This document shows, in pieces, positions 29,209 to 38,620 of a DNA stretch of 43,596 nucleotides. The number at the start of each line of letters is the position of its first letter. Within the stretch, counting starts at the first letter, position 1. Made by a program: the position numbers and the translations under genes. Below the pieces are notes generated by a model, which searched no databases, had not been told where the DNA came from, and saw only the letters and a list, made by a program, of their open reading frames with translations. Where the stretch lies: contig BFEA01000593.1 in assembly GCA_003427395.1 (NCBI GenBank), forward strand, positions 59,685 to 103,280. Direction: 5' to 3'. Source of the stretch: Chara braunii (lineage: Eukaryota > Streptophyta > Charophyceae > Charales > Characeae).

Positions 29209-29460
29209 CTAGCACGACATCTCATTGATCAAGTACTGGCTAACCAGAGAGCGCGTGCAAACCCGCTTTCTTTCTTCTACTTGCTTGGGAGGACCGCAGT
29301 AGTGGACTTCACCCTGTGAACGAGCATCTACCCCGGACATGGCAGGCGAGGTTAGGGATTGGTCAAAGGTGTGTGCCTGAAAACTCTCAACGATTATCTT
29401 GCGCTCTGAGAGTCTAGTCCCTCCAATCATGACTGACTCTCCCTCGCTCTCGGTCTTCAC
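29209..29460 (-). CDS. Small ORF conserved in both large repeats
   Basis: Minus-strand 83-codon frame, MKTESEGESVMIGGTRLSER, KIIVESFQAHTFDQSLTSPA, ending SLVSQYLINEMSC. Copy B (36,317-36,568) has the same length, no indel and about eight amino-acid differences. The overlapping plus strand is also open in both copies (HLIDQVLANQRARANPLSFF), with TGA in copy A against TGG in copy B. Which strand, if either, codes is unresolved. No family recognised. Confidence 0.35.
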   Translation of the reverse strand: MKTESEGESVMIGGTRLSERKIIVESFQAHTFDQSLTSPAMSGVDARSQGEVHYCGPPKQVEERKRVCTRSLVSQYLINEMSC

Positions 29461-29617
29461 ATGTGTTCCCTCCCCCTAACTTCCCGCACACAGAAGTCAA
29501 GTTGACGTCAACGCTCTGAGCATGCCTGTTGTACGCTCCCTCACGGGGCCGCCTCACACACTTGTAACTGCCTCTTGCCCTCTCACTGTTGACGCGAACT
29601 GGCCTCAGGGCCGTCCT

Positions 29618-30052
29618 CTACGGACTCGGTCGGCGGACGCTCTCTCCGCCACTACTCCACCCGTGGAAAGACCCGGTCTGTGCATCGTTGGCCTCGGACT
29701 CTGCATCAGAGTCTCGGTCCAGCTCCTGCTGTTCCCTCTCGGTCGTGCTCGTGGAGGTCTCCTCTTCGTGGTAAGTAACCGTTACCTTTAAGTTCACAGT
29801 CACTCCATCCCTTCTGAACCTCCGCTCGACTCGGTTGTGAGCCACCGTAATTACACCCTGAACCTTTACATCCTCTCTCATTTCCCGCCCCTTCCCTCCG
29901 TAAATGTTTATCTTTGGCCTTGCTAAGTCGTCACGTTTACTATAGCTCAGGCAGGCGTCCACGGTAGCTCCCTCCTTGCACATCGGTTCGCAGCTCCAGT
30001 AGAATCTTAGATGCCCTGGCCTATAGCCAAAAAGACCATTGCTTCGCGCCAT
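29618..30052 (-). CDS. Unrecognised ORF c in large repeat, copy A
   Basis: A 144-codon frame: MARSNGLFGYRPGHLRFYWS, DACLSYSKRDDLARPKINIY, REDVKVQGVITVAHNRVERR, VNLKVTVTYHEEETSTSTTE, then an acidic tail EQQELDRDSDAESEANDAQT. In copy B a one-base insertion after MREDVKV breaks the frame, and the realigned residues differ about as often as the DNA, which argues against recent selection. Possibly a relic protein; function unknown. Confidence 0.4.
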   Translation of the reverse strand: MARSNGLFGYRPGHLRFYWSCEPMCKEGATVDACLSYSKRDDLARPKINIYGGKGREMREDVKVQGVITVAHNRVERRFRRDGVTVNLKVTVTYHEEETSTSTTEREQQELDRDSDAESEANDAQTGSFHGWSSGGESVRRPSP

Positions 30053-31422
30053 CTTCCGATTTCATTCAATGGACCGCACTATAACCCGAATAGCGCGCCA
30101 CGCTACACACCACCTTCCACCCGAGTTCACAATAGGCGGAGTACTACCGGCAGCTTGGCCACGAGCAGTGCCTCGACTCTCAGAAAGTGGGGAGCGCGTC
30201 TATCCCTTGTCGAAACCCCATAGCTCGTGACTCTACCCTTTTCCCTTTTATAAGATTACGACTAACGGCAACCCCCGTGTTTCAAACGAAGAAGTTAAAT
30301 AACTCTTTCCTTTCAAATCTCTTACATAAGGTTTTCAAAAATTAAGAGTTAATTAAACAATTCAAAATCAAAAGATTTAGAGGACGCGTGAGGCCGGAGT
30401 CCAACGGTCGTAGCATGAACTAAACTTCGTGCTATTATCAACCCCAGACTCTTACGACTTGACTGCTGGTTTAAACTCGCCTCTTTCTCTTCAAAACCAG
30501 CAGTCTGTCTACCACTATCGGGTACCCGTATCCGATGGTAAGGAGGGGGCTTATGACCTTCCACATGGGGTGATAAGCCTCCTACCGAAACGGCCATGAG
30601 TCGCCCCTCTTTTGGGGTTCCATCGTGCAGAGCTCCGCAAGGCAAATCATTGCAGGGTAAATCATCCAGGGGGATAACTGAAAGGCCCGGCCCATCTAAG
30701 CGTCCAGACGGCGATCAATGCCGATCATGGTTTAAAATTGAACCGTTTGGCCTCCCTCGTGAAGTAACGGAGGCCGAAGAAAGAAGTCGCGTCTAAGAAT
30801 CCGACTAATAAGAAATTTAATAATAATATTATAAATAGTAATTTTTACAGTTGGTTCGATACCGCTGGATTTCCCTGAACTAAAACGAGAGTTCACAGAG
30901 CAGAGCAGATCTGATATATGATTCTCTATTTTAGTTTTTGCTTTTCCATTTCTTTTCTTTTCTCCTCTCACCAAACCCTCTTCCCTTCTGACAGCGACTG
31001 CAACCCCTTACATCTAGCCCATAACTCGGCAAGAAGACACCCGGCGCGCAGTAGGAAAGATCGCACTGGTCCCTCTACCTTCACGTCCCTGGGCGAGCCC
31101 GATGGCTACCACGACCACAGGCCGGTAGTGCTCTGCTGTACAGCAGGGCGTCGAACCTGCGTGGACCAATGAAATGTCCAGTGGCGCACCCTTTTGATAC
31201 GAAGGGCACCAACTAGACCGGTCCATAGCGGGGTACCATTCGGGTATGCCACGAGCGTCGCGAAGGCTCGGGAACAACCCAATGAGCCGTGAGCGCTTGA
31301 GAGAGGAGCGGGTACTGAGTAGGAGCCTGGCACACAGAGGAGGGCTGGGACACCGCGCCCTCCGACATGATAGCAACCCCCCACCCAGCGCCCCCGCTGG
31401 GTAGAAACGCGTTCGCAGCCGG
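30053..31422. other. Putative U3/promoter-proximal part of copy A
   Basis: No supported gene. It contains a perfect 14-bp palindrome CTGCTGTACAGCAG at about 31,135-31,148 that is kept in copy B. GC-rich sequence leads into the TATA box. The stretch is probably transcriptional control sequence if the repeat is an LTR; this is inference. Confidence 0.45.
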
Positions 31423-31430
31423 TATAAAAT
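31423..31430 (+). promoter_or_regulatory. TATA box, copy A
   Basis: TATAAAAT in GCCGGTATAAAATAACCTGT, with the same motif in copy B. A start about 30 bp downstream would place the 5' end of the transcript near 31,455, about 230 bp before the gag-like ATG at 31,684. Conservation in both copies and position support it; no expression evidence. Confidence 0.55.
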
Positions 31431-31683
31431 AACCTGTACCGGTGGTACCTTCATTCCATCTCATTGCGACTCGTGGTGAAGTTCGTGTTGCAGTTCTTGA
31501 GCTAATTGGTTTCTCACGCTTTCACACCGCTCGCGGTTTCTTTCTCACTGTTTGTAGTAATCCCACGCGGTCTGCGGGATTTCGCCTTCCTTTATTCTAA
31601 CAATATTCTTCTTAGTTTCGACCCTTAGTACAACATCGTTTCATCTTTCTTATTTTCTTCTTAACCGCCATCTCGTTCTCACC

Positions 31684-32151
31684 ATGCCTGAACCACGTAG
31701 AGGACGGGGAACAGGGAGAGGTGGTAGAGGAGGGAAGACGCGCAAAGAGTCGCCAACTCACGCACGACGCGAGTTCAATGCAGAGGAGGAGGAGGATGAG
31801 CCAAGGGGCTACGACGCACACTCAAGGCCTGATCCCTGCCACTCGTTTGCTGCGTGGTGCGAAAGAAATTCATCCCCGAACATGATGGAGTACTTCCAAA
31901 AGTAGTTTGAGGCGCGCTACGGCACGCCCAACACTTCTTTCCCTCCATATACTCCTAGGGTCCCTACCTCTCGCACAATAAGCAGAGCCCTAGTACCTGT
32001 TCCCTCACTCTCTGTCCCTTGTACATGCCCATTTTCTTCTCATGCTAGTAGTTGCACCCTCCTTTGCATCTTCTTCCTCCTTTCTTTGCTTCAGATCGAG
32101 TTCATGACCGTTTTCTATATCTTGTACAAACGCGATCTTCTCTCAAGCTTC
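31684..32151 (+). pseudogene. Gag-like N-terminal ORF of a retrotransposon remnant
   Basis: The frame starts MPEPRRGRGTGRGGRGGKTR and is followed by HARREFNAEEEEDEPRGYDA, FAAWCERNSSPNMMEYFQK and a TAG at 31,903, probably from CAG. It then reads FEARYGTPNTSFPPYTPRVP until stops near 32,150. A basic Gly/Arg head followed by an acidic stretch and a helical segment fits the start of a plant gag, but the family is not identified. It lies about 260 bp downstream of the TATA box. No protease or reverse transcriptase follows, so most of the interior is missing. Confidence 0.5.
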
Positions 32152-32192
32152 TGAATCTTTTTCTTTCACCAATTTCATATTACATTTCATAA

Positions 32193-32234
32193 CACCCCTG
32201 GCTTAAGAGTTTAAATACTTTAAGGCCGGGGGTG
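32193..32234. repeat. Imperfect hairpin in leader
   Basis: CACCCCTGGCTTAA pairs with TTAAGGCCGGGGGTG with minor mismatches. TAACACCCC is a common motif near plant retrotransposon LTR ends. It could be a structured leader element or a terminator-like fold. Confidence 0.5.
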
Positions 32235-32271
32235 CAGGTTCTTTGCGAACCGGATCGCTTGTCGGTCACCA

Positions 32272-32277
32272 AATAAA
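32272..32277 (+). promoter_or_regulatory. Possible poly(A) signal AATAAA
   Basis: AATAAA lies downstream of the TATA box and upstream of the primer-site-like sequence, where the end of an R region would be if the LTR extends to about 32,420. Plant poly(A) signals are weakly defined, so support is positional only. Confidence 0.35.
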
Positions 32278-32423
32278 TCTAAGAAGGATTCTATTTCACT
32301 TTCTCACTGGCTATTGACTTTGACCTCTTCACCGATCTGAAATCTTATCCCTCTCTGAATTTTTGTAGCAGAAGAGTTACCTCACCCTTCATCTTGACAG
32401 CAAAGTCGAGGATATTGTCAACC

Positions 32424-32435
32424 TGGTATCAGTGT
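32424..32435 (+). promoter_or_regulatory. Primer-binding-site-like sequence (tRNA-iMet type)
   Basis: TGGTATCAGTGT matches the usual plant iMet primer site TGGTATCAGAGC at 10 of 12 positions, and is preceded by TTGTCA and a 3-base spacer, as after an LTR ending in CA. It lies only about 40 bp before copy B, so the interior would be almost gone. A chance match is possible. Confidence 0.4.
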
Positions 32436-32948
32436 TCATGAAACTCATTTTGTCTGCCATGCTGAGAATAGGGTATAGCCTCCTCAGGCGATCGAAAAAC
32501 GAACAGGCTGTTACGCAGGATTTTGTATAGTACTGGCAATAAATAAAATAGATTAAATAAAGCAAATCCCTTCCTGTTGTGTGCGTCCGGCTTCGAGTGA
32601 GACCCTTCAATTACGGTCTTCACCGGTCCCCGGTCTTAGGAATCTTTCATTTTGATTCGGAACAACAAAGAATTATGCAGATAATCATCATAAAAATTCT
32701 GGTACGCCACGCATGCATCATTTTGTCAATTTACTAATTTTGAGAACTGTGACAGGATCATCTGAGAATGCAAACGTCATATAAAAGCAATGCAAAAGGA
32801 GCAAGACTGAGTGACTCTGGCAAATGGCAAGGGTAAGTGAGGGAAGAATGAGAACTCATAATATTCTCAGAAAGTACACATGTAGAGAGCATGGCCAACA
32901 CCAATCAAGAGTCCTCACTCATCCCTCTGAATCCTCATACTCAATCTC

Positions 32949-33673
32949 TCATTTAGTTGTCTGTCGTTTGGGTTTTCTGACATGTCTCAGTACTCTCTGA
33001 GGTTGTGGTCTCTGTACGTAGAGCCACCTGAAGCCTGCGAGCTCCGAGCACTTTCATCCAAGTCTCATGATACGGAAATCAACCATAGCACAAAACTCCT
33101 CCCAAAGCATGGGAAGATATGGTCGAGAGAAAATCCCTCATCTGAGATGCTAAAAATCTGAGGGTTCGGTCACTGCCTCATAATCAATCACTGCTGGAGA
33201 AATGTACCTCCTTGCCAGATCCACCAGGTTGCCCCAACAAAAGTCGTCTGTGAGAGTGAAGGGTACTGGAGGCTTGGGATAGTTTGAGTAGAGTTTTGAC
33301 CCGAAGCTGCGGATTAGCTTAGTACCACTTCCATCAAGCTCCTTCTCTCTTTCTCAAGGTACCTGGTTGCTGCAATCCAGACTGAGTCTAAGTGCTCATG
33401 GGTTTCTTTGCCCTTCTTTACATAAGATGTCAAGTCATGTACAGTGTCGCTAGCGAAACTGGTAAGAACAACAAAGACTTACAAACCCTGTCGGCTGAAG
33501 CCGACAGCGCTGACATAGTGGTACTTGAAGGCATCGTTGAAGGCTATCCTATTGAGACTGGCCAGAACATTCTCTTGGACTGAGAATGACCGAATTGTAC
33601 TCATGTGCTGATGCTGCGAGTTGGAATCTGTCTCAATGTCTTTAGATGTAGGTGCTGTATGACTGAAGTTCAT
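32949..33673 (-). pseudogene. ORF a in large repeat, copy B (degenerate)
   Basis: Counterpart of the copy A ORF. VGFSRQGL is intact here where copy A has a stop, but TAA follows shortly, a one-base deletion lies near 33,350 and several TGA/TAG stops stand where copy A has W, Q or R. The end reads RKPKRQTTK before TGA at 32,949. Comparing the two copies shows that the ancestral frame ran through the C-terminus. Confidence 0.6.
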
Positions 33674-33889
33674 CTATAAACTTATTAGTGAATGACCACA
33701 CACTGATTGATTTTGACTGACAGTCTTGGGTAACTCAAATGACTGAGTGTCGCTGAGGTATAGGCCACTAGATGTTGATCTCTTAGTAACTGAGATATCA
33801 AGGGGACTGCTGATTATTGTATAGCTTCTACTCGCTGAGACTGCTGCTGAAGTTTTCGAAAAGAGAGTTCAGGCACCTTCGCCCTCACT

Positions 33890-34465
33890 CAAGCTTTGCC
33901 TAGGTTTTTTTCACAGTCTCTAATAACGAGCCAATGCTGTGTAGTTTACCATCGTGGCCATAAAAGTATAGCACATATTCTATGTATTTTTCTCCCGTGA
34001 CCATCCGGACTGTTTGTTTTCGTTGCTCCTATCTATATGATTCCATGTCTTGGCACGCCTCCTTCTCCCACCCTTCTCTCTTGTCCCTGTTTGAACAGTT
34101 TTTCATCACGAGAACATCTCCCCTTTTCATGATTCCTCCTACACTTCAGTACTCATGAAGTGTGTAGAACAAGCCACGATTGCTTTTAAAAGGCTCCGCA
34201 CCAAGGGCGGAAAAACCAATCGCCCTTAGTGTCCAAACCACTGGGCGATCTGACACGGGTTGAGTACCACTGCTGTTATCTAGCTCGTAGAGTGAGAGCT
34301 GACTTTGAAAGGTTGGCAGGGGGGAGTGATTCAATTTCACCAGTCTACAGTCTGTACACAATCGATGTCAGGTTCATGACATGGCGTGCGCGAGGGACAC
34401 TACACCAGTCCTAGGAACAGATAGCATCCGACCTCGCACTCAGATCAGCCAACTCACTCATGGTA
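33890..34465 (-). pseudogene. ORF b in large repeat, copy B (degenerate)
   Basis: Open from 34,361 through LDNSSGTQPVSDRPVVWTLR and GLFYTLHEY, then TGA at 34,146 where copy A has TTA, with further stops downstream at positions that are W or Q in copy A. The upstream MSELADLSARSDAIC frame is also present. Damage differs from copy A, so decay was independent. Confidence 0.6.
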
Positions 34466-36316
34466 TTGGAAGAGGCCAGCGACTGTTAAATAATATTTAT
34501 TTCAAGCAAACAAGAGAGTGAATATACCGTGCCCCCGAGAGATGAAGTGTTTGACCAGCTCATGCGACACTCAGACTAAAGCTTACAGTCGAAGAAACAT
34601 TAACGAACAGACTTGCTTCATCTCTTTCATTCTTCTCGGATTATTCAAGCTTGGTAGTTCCAACCTTTAAACCAGCTGGTTCATATTTGAACCAGTAAGT
34701 GAAGGGGGTTGACCTGATCATTATCAGATGAGCGAAACACGACGAAACGAGTGATACACAATTGGGGATAGAAAACGTTCTTATCTGAGCTTCTCTGTCA
34801 ATAGGTGATTCACTCCCTTTGCCCGATTTTCAAAGTCAACAGTCATCTGGTTAGCATGGAACTCAGGCTCACTGAGAAATGACTGTCAACCTGAGATCTT
34901 CATCAATCGTAGCTTCTCTTATTAACAACGTGCCCAAGTATGATACAGTTATCCAGAACAAACCACAGTAGTTCTTCTTGCCACATCTCAATCAGAGTCT
35001 GGCATCCTCACAGTCCACTAATGGTGATGGCACACACCAAGCCAAAGAACTCTGAACCAAGAGGCCAGTCAGACAGAGATTCGAATGAATGATCTGTGAA
35101 GAAGACGTCGTAAGGGAGCAAAACGACACCCGTGTCACAATTCACACATGAACCCAACCTGCATGAAGTTCAAGCTTGCATATTTCTCGGTCTCGCTTGT
35201 ACGTTCTTCTTAAGGCATCTGTCATCCTTCATCCTTCCGGGTCTCACTGACTAGTTCCTCCTTTTGATCCATCTTCCGGCTATCATTGGTAGATCAACAG
35301 TCCACCAATCAGTGTCCCAACGGATGCTAGGATCTGCCTCTCAATCGAGTTGAATAGCTGCTAGGCGACGCCAACTGAACCTTAGTTCATGGCGCCTTCC
35401 GAAACGAATTGTCAGTCCCTCTTCTCAAGCACGTGTTAGTAGTGTGACACGCGTCGGCTCACTCTCGCCTTGAAACAACTAGAATTATGCTGATGAGTAA
35501 AAATTGATCAGAGGAGAGAAGAGGGCTAAACCCACATCTACTGTCCCAAAGTCAAACGACAAGCTGACATGTGTCGCGTACCTCGACAGAAGACTGTTAA
35601 GATAGCGAGAGCATATCGAGTGAAGGAGTAGCGAAATGTCAATAGAGTCTTCCCCACATCCGAGCGTGCTAGAATCACATGTTGTGGTCCCTGCAGCATG
35701 CTAGTGTTCGCTTCACTGAGCGTCCCTCACATGTGCTACGACTAGCACATCGTCGTACTAATCCTACTCTGACAGCAAAGGAGTGCGTGCGGATCCTTCT
35801 CTCGCCTTGCCTGCTTCAAGAATCTTGTGTCGATGATCACTTCCCTAAAAACATGCCCGCGCCCGAACTCTCGAAAGGGAGGCGGCTCCTCAAGAACACG
35901 GCGAAAAACGGATCCCACGGAAAGATGATGACTGAACAGTCCGTTTCCTCAACTCCCTTCGTCTCTCCATCCCAACAATTTCGAGCACGTCTCTCTCTTG
36001 GTCACGTCTCCTCGTCCTTTAGAACGACCATCTTATTGACCCCTCCTCAAAGTGCCTGCCTCTGCACCACTAATGACGTCCATGTTTGACTTCTGTGCGC
36101 TCTCCTTCTCGCTCTCTCTTTCTCGATTGCGTCTGCTTGTGTCTCCTTCTGTCTCTCGTAACCGTTCACGCCCTCTGGCTCTCTACTCCACTAACACCTC
36201 TCATTCGCGCGTTGACCTCCGAGACCCTTCTCCCTCATTCTCGCAAGCGACCCTCGCGTGCGTCTCTCTCCCTACTCAACTCTCCAGCATACGACGTTTC
36301 CCCGCTCGTACAGGGG

Positions 36317-36568
36317 CTAGCACGATATCTCATTGATCAAGTACTGGCTAACCAGAGAGCGCACGCAAACCCACTTTCTTTCTTCTACTTGCTTGGGAGG
36401 ACCGCAGTAGTGGACTTCACCCTGTGGACGAGCATCTACCCCGGACATGGCAGGCGAGGTTAGGGATTGGTCAAAGGTGCGCACCTGAAAACTCTCAACG
36501 ATTATCTTGCGCTCTGAGAGTCTAGTCCCTCCAATCGTGAATGACTCTCCCTCGCTCTCGGTCTTCAC
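36317..36568 (-). CDS. Small conserved ORF, copy B
   Basis: Same 83-codon frame as at 29,209-29,460, with SFTIGGTRLSERKIIVESFQ and SLVSQYLINEISC. The overlapping plus-strand frame here runs longer (VDFTLWTSIYPGHGRRG) because TGG replaces the TGA of copy A. Coding strand unresolved. Confidence 0.35.
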   Translation of the reverse strand: MKTESEGESFTIGGTRLSERKIIVESFQVRTFDQSLTSPAMSGVDARPQGEVHYCGPPKQVEERKWVCVRSLVSQYLINEISC

Positions 36569-36712
36569 ACGTGTTCTCTCGCCCTAACTTCCCACACGCA
36601 GAAGTCAAGTTGACGTCAGTGCCCTGAGCATGCCTGTTGTACGCTCCCTCACGGGGCCGCCTCACACACTTGTAACTGCCTTTTGCCCTCTCACTGCTGA
36701 CGCGAACTAGCT

Positions 36713-37130
36713 TCAGGGCCGTCCTCTACGGACTCGGTCGGCGGATGCTCTCTCCGCCACTACTCCAACCCGTGGAAAAACCTGGTTTGTGCATCGCTGG
36801 CCTCGGACTCTGCATCGGAGTCTCGGTCTAGCTCCTGCCGTTCCCTCTCGGTCGTGCTCGTGGAGGTTTCCTCTTCGTGGTAAGTAATCGTTACCTTTAA
36901 GTTCACAGTCACTCCATCCGTTCTGAGCCTCCGCTCGGCTCGGTTGCGAGCATCCGTAATTACACCCTGACACCTTTACATCCTCCCTCATCTCCTACTC
37001 CTTCCCTCCGTAAATGTTTATCTTCAGCCTTCCTAAGCCGTCACTTTTACTATAGCTCAGGCAGACGTCCACGGTAGCTCCCTCCTCGCGCATCGGTTCT
37101 CAGCTCCAGTAGAATCATAGATGCCCTGGC
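36713..37130 (-). pseudogene. ORF c in large repeat, copy B (frameshifted)
   Basis: An inserted base after MREDVKV and another near 36,770 break the 144-codon frame seen in copy A. In the shifted frame VNLKVTITYHEEETSTSTTE is recognisable. Non-functional here. Confidence 0.5.
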
Positions 37131-38545
37131 CTATAGCCAAAAAGACCATTGCTTCGCGACATCTTCCGATTTCATTCAATGGACTGCACTATAACCCGAA
37201 TAGCGCGCCACTCTACACACCACCTTCCACCCGAGCTCACAACAGGCGGAGTACTACCGGCAGCTTGCCCATGAGCAGTGCCTCGACGCTACCCTTTTCG
37301 AAAGTGTAGAGTCTAGCCCTTCTTGAAACCCCGTAGCTCGTGACTCTACCCTTTTCCCTTTTATAAGATTATCATTAACGACAACCCCCGTGTTTCAAAC
37401 GAAGAACTTAAATTAGTCTTTCTTTCCAAATCTCTTACATAAGGTTTTCAAAAGTTAAGATTTAATTAAACAATTCAAAATCAGAAGATTTAGAGGACAC
37501 GCGACGCCGGAGTCCAACAGTCGTAGCACGACCTAAACTTCGTGCTTTTATCAATCCCAGACTCTTATGACGTGACTGCTGGTCGAAAGGGGTGGTCCCA
37601 TAATGAGATACTGATCGCCGCCTCTTTCTCTTCAAAACCAGCAGTCTATCTACCACTGTCGGGTACCCGTGTCCGATGGTAAGGAGGGGGCTTATGACCT
37701 TCCACAGGGGGTGATAAGCCTCCTACCGAAACGGCCACGAGTCGCCCCTCTTTTGGGTTTCATCGTGCAAAGCTCCGCAGGGCAAATCATTGCAGGGTAA
37801 ATCATCCAGGGGGATAACTGAAAGGTCCGGCCCATCTAGGCGTCCAGACGACGATCATGGTTCAAAATTGAACCGTTTGGCCTCCCCCGTGAAGTGACGG
37901 AGGCTGAAGAAAGAAGTCGCGTCTGAGAATCCTGCTAATAAGAAATTTAATAATAATATTATTAATAGTAATTTTTACAGTTGGTTCGAGACCGCTGGAT
38001 TTCCCTGAACTAAAGCGAGAGTTCAGATCACAGCATATCTGACGTATGATCCTCCATTTTAGTTTTTTCCATTTCTTTTTTTTTCTCCTCTCACAAAACC
38101 CTTTTCTCTTCTGACAGTGACTGCAACCCCTTACATCTAGCCCATAACTCGGCAAGAAGACACCTTGCGCGGAGTAGGAAAGACCGCATTGGTCCTTCTA
38201 CCTTCGCGTCCCTGGGCGAGCCCGACGGCTACCACGACCACAGGTCGGTAGTGCTCTGCTGTACAGCAGGGCGCCGAACCTGCGTGGACCAATGGAATGT
38301 CCAGTGGCGCACCCTTTTCCTACGGAGGGCACCAACTGGACCAGTCCGTAGCGGGGCACCATTTGGGTATGCCAGGAGCGTCGTGAAGGCTCGAGAACAA
38401 CCCGACGAACCGCAAGCGCTCGAGAGAGGAGCGGGTACTAAGTAAGAGCCTGGCACACAGAGGAGGGCCCGGACACCGCGCCCTCCGACATGATACCAAA
38501 CCCCCACCCAGCGCCCCCGTTGGGTTGAAATGCGTTCGCAGCCGG

Positions 38546-38553
38546 TATAAAAT
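38546..38553 (+). promoter_or_regulatory. TATA box, copy B
   Basis: TATAAAAT in the same context as copy A. If functional, transcription would proceed into LINE-3 in antisense orientation, because the leader and gag-like segment seen after copy A are missing here. Confidence 0.45.
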
Positions 38554-38620
38554 AACATGTACTGGTGGTACCTTCATTCCATCTCATTGCGACTCGTGGT
38601 GAAGTTCGTATTGTAGTTCT

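Larger units (their letters stand above)
25264..31505 (+). repeat. Large direct repeat copy A (putative giant LTR)
   Basis: Matches 32,477-38,620 along its whole length at roughly 90% by eye, mostly transitions; once a 127-bp assembly duplication is discounted the lengths agree within about 30 bp. Homology starts at AGCCTCCTCAGG and ends after GTGGTGAAGTTCGT..AGTTCTT. An AATAAA lies at 25,325-25,330, minus-strand ORFs at 25,723-27,236 and 29,209-30,052, and a TATA box near the right end. Together with the downstream gag-like ORF and primer-site-like sequence this fits an LTR with a very long U3. A plain large tandem duplication is the alternative. TG...CA termini are not evident. Confidence 0.85.
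32477..38620 (+). repeat. Large direct repeat copy B (putative giant LTR)
   Basis: Second copy of the repeat at 25,264-31,505, in the same orientation. It is preceded by a purine-rich GAGAATAGGG that could be a polypurine tract. The same ORFs are present but more damaged. At about 38,620 homology to copy A stops and LINE-3 begins. It lacks the adapter duplication of copy A. An AATAAATAAA lies near its start (about 32,542). Confidence 0.85.

Noticed and set aside
28903-29319. Plus-strand frame with a hydrophobic stretch (possible membrane protein) in the large repeat
   Set aside because: Pyrimidine-rich DNA yields Leu/Ser-rich frames. It overlaps the minus-strand ORF and differs at its ends between copies. 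Not excluded, but not supported enough to call.
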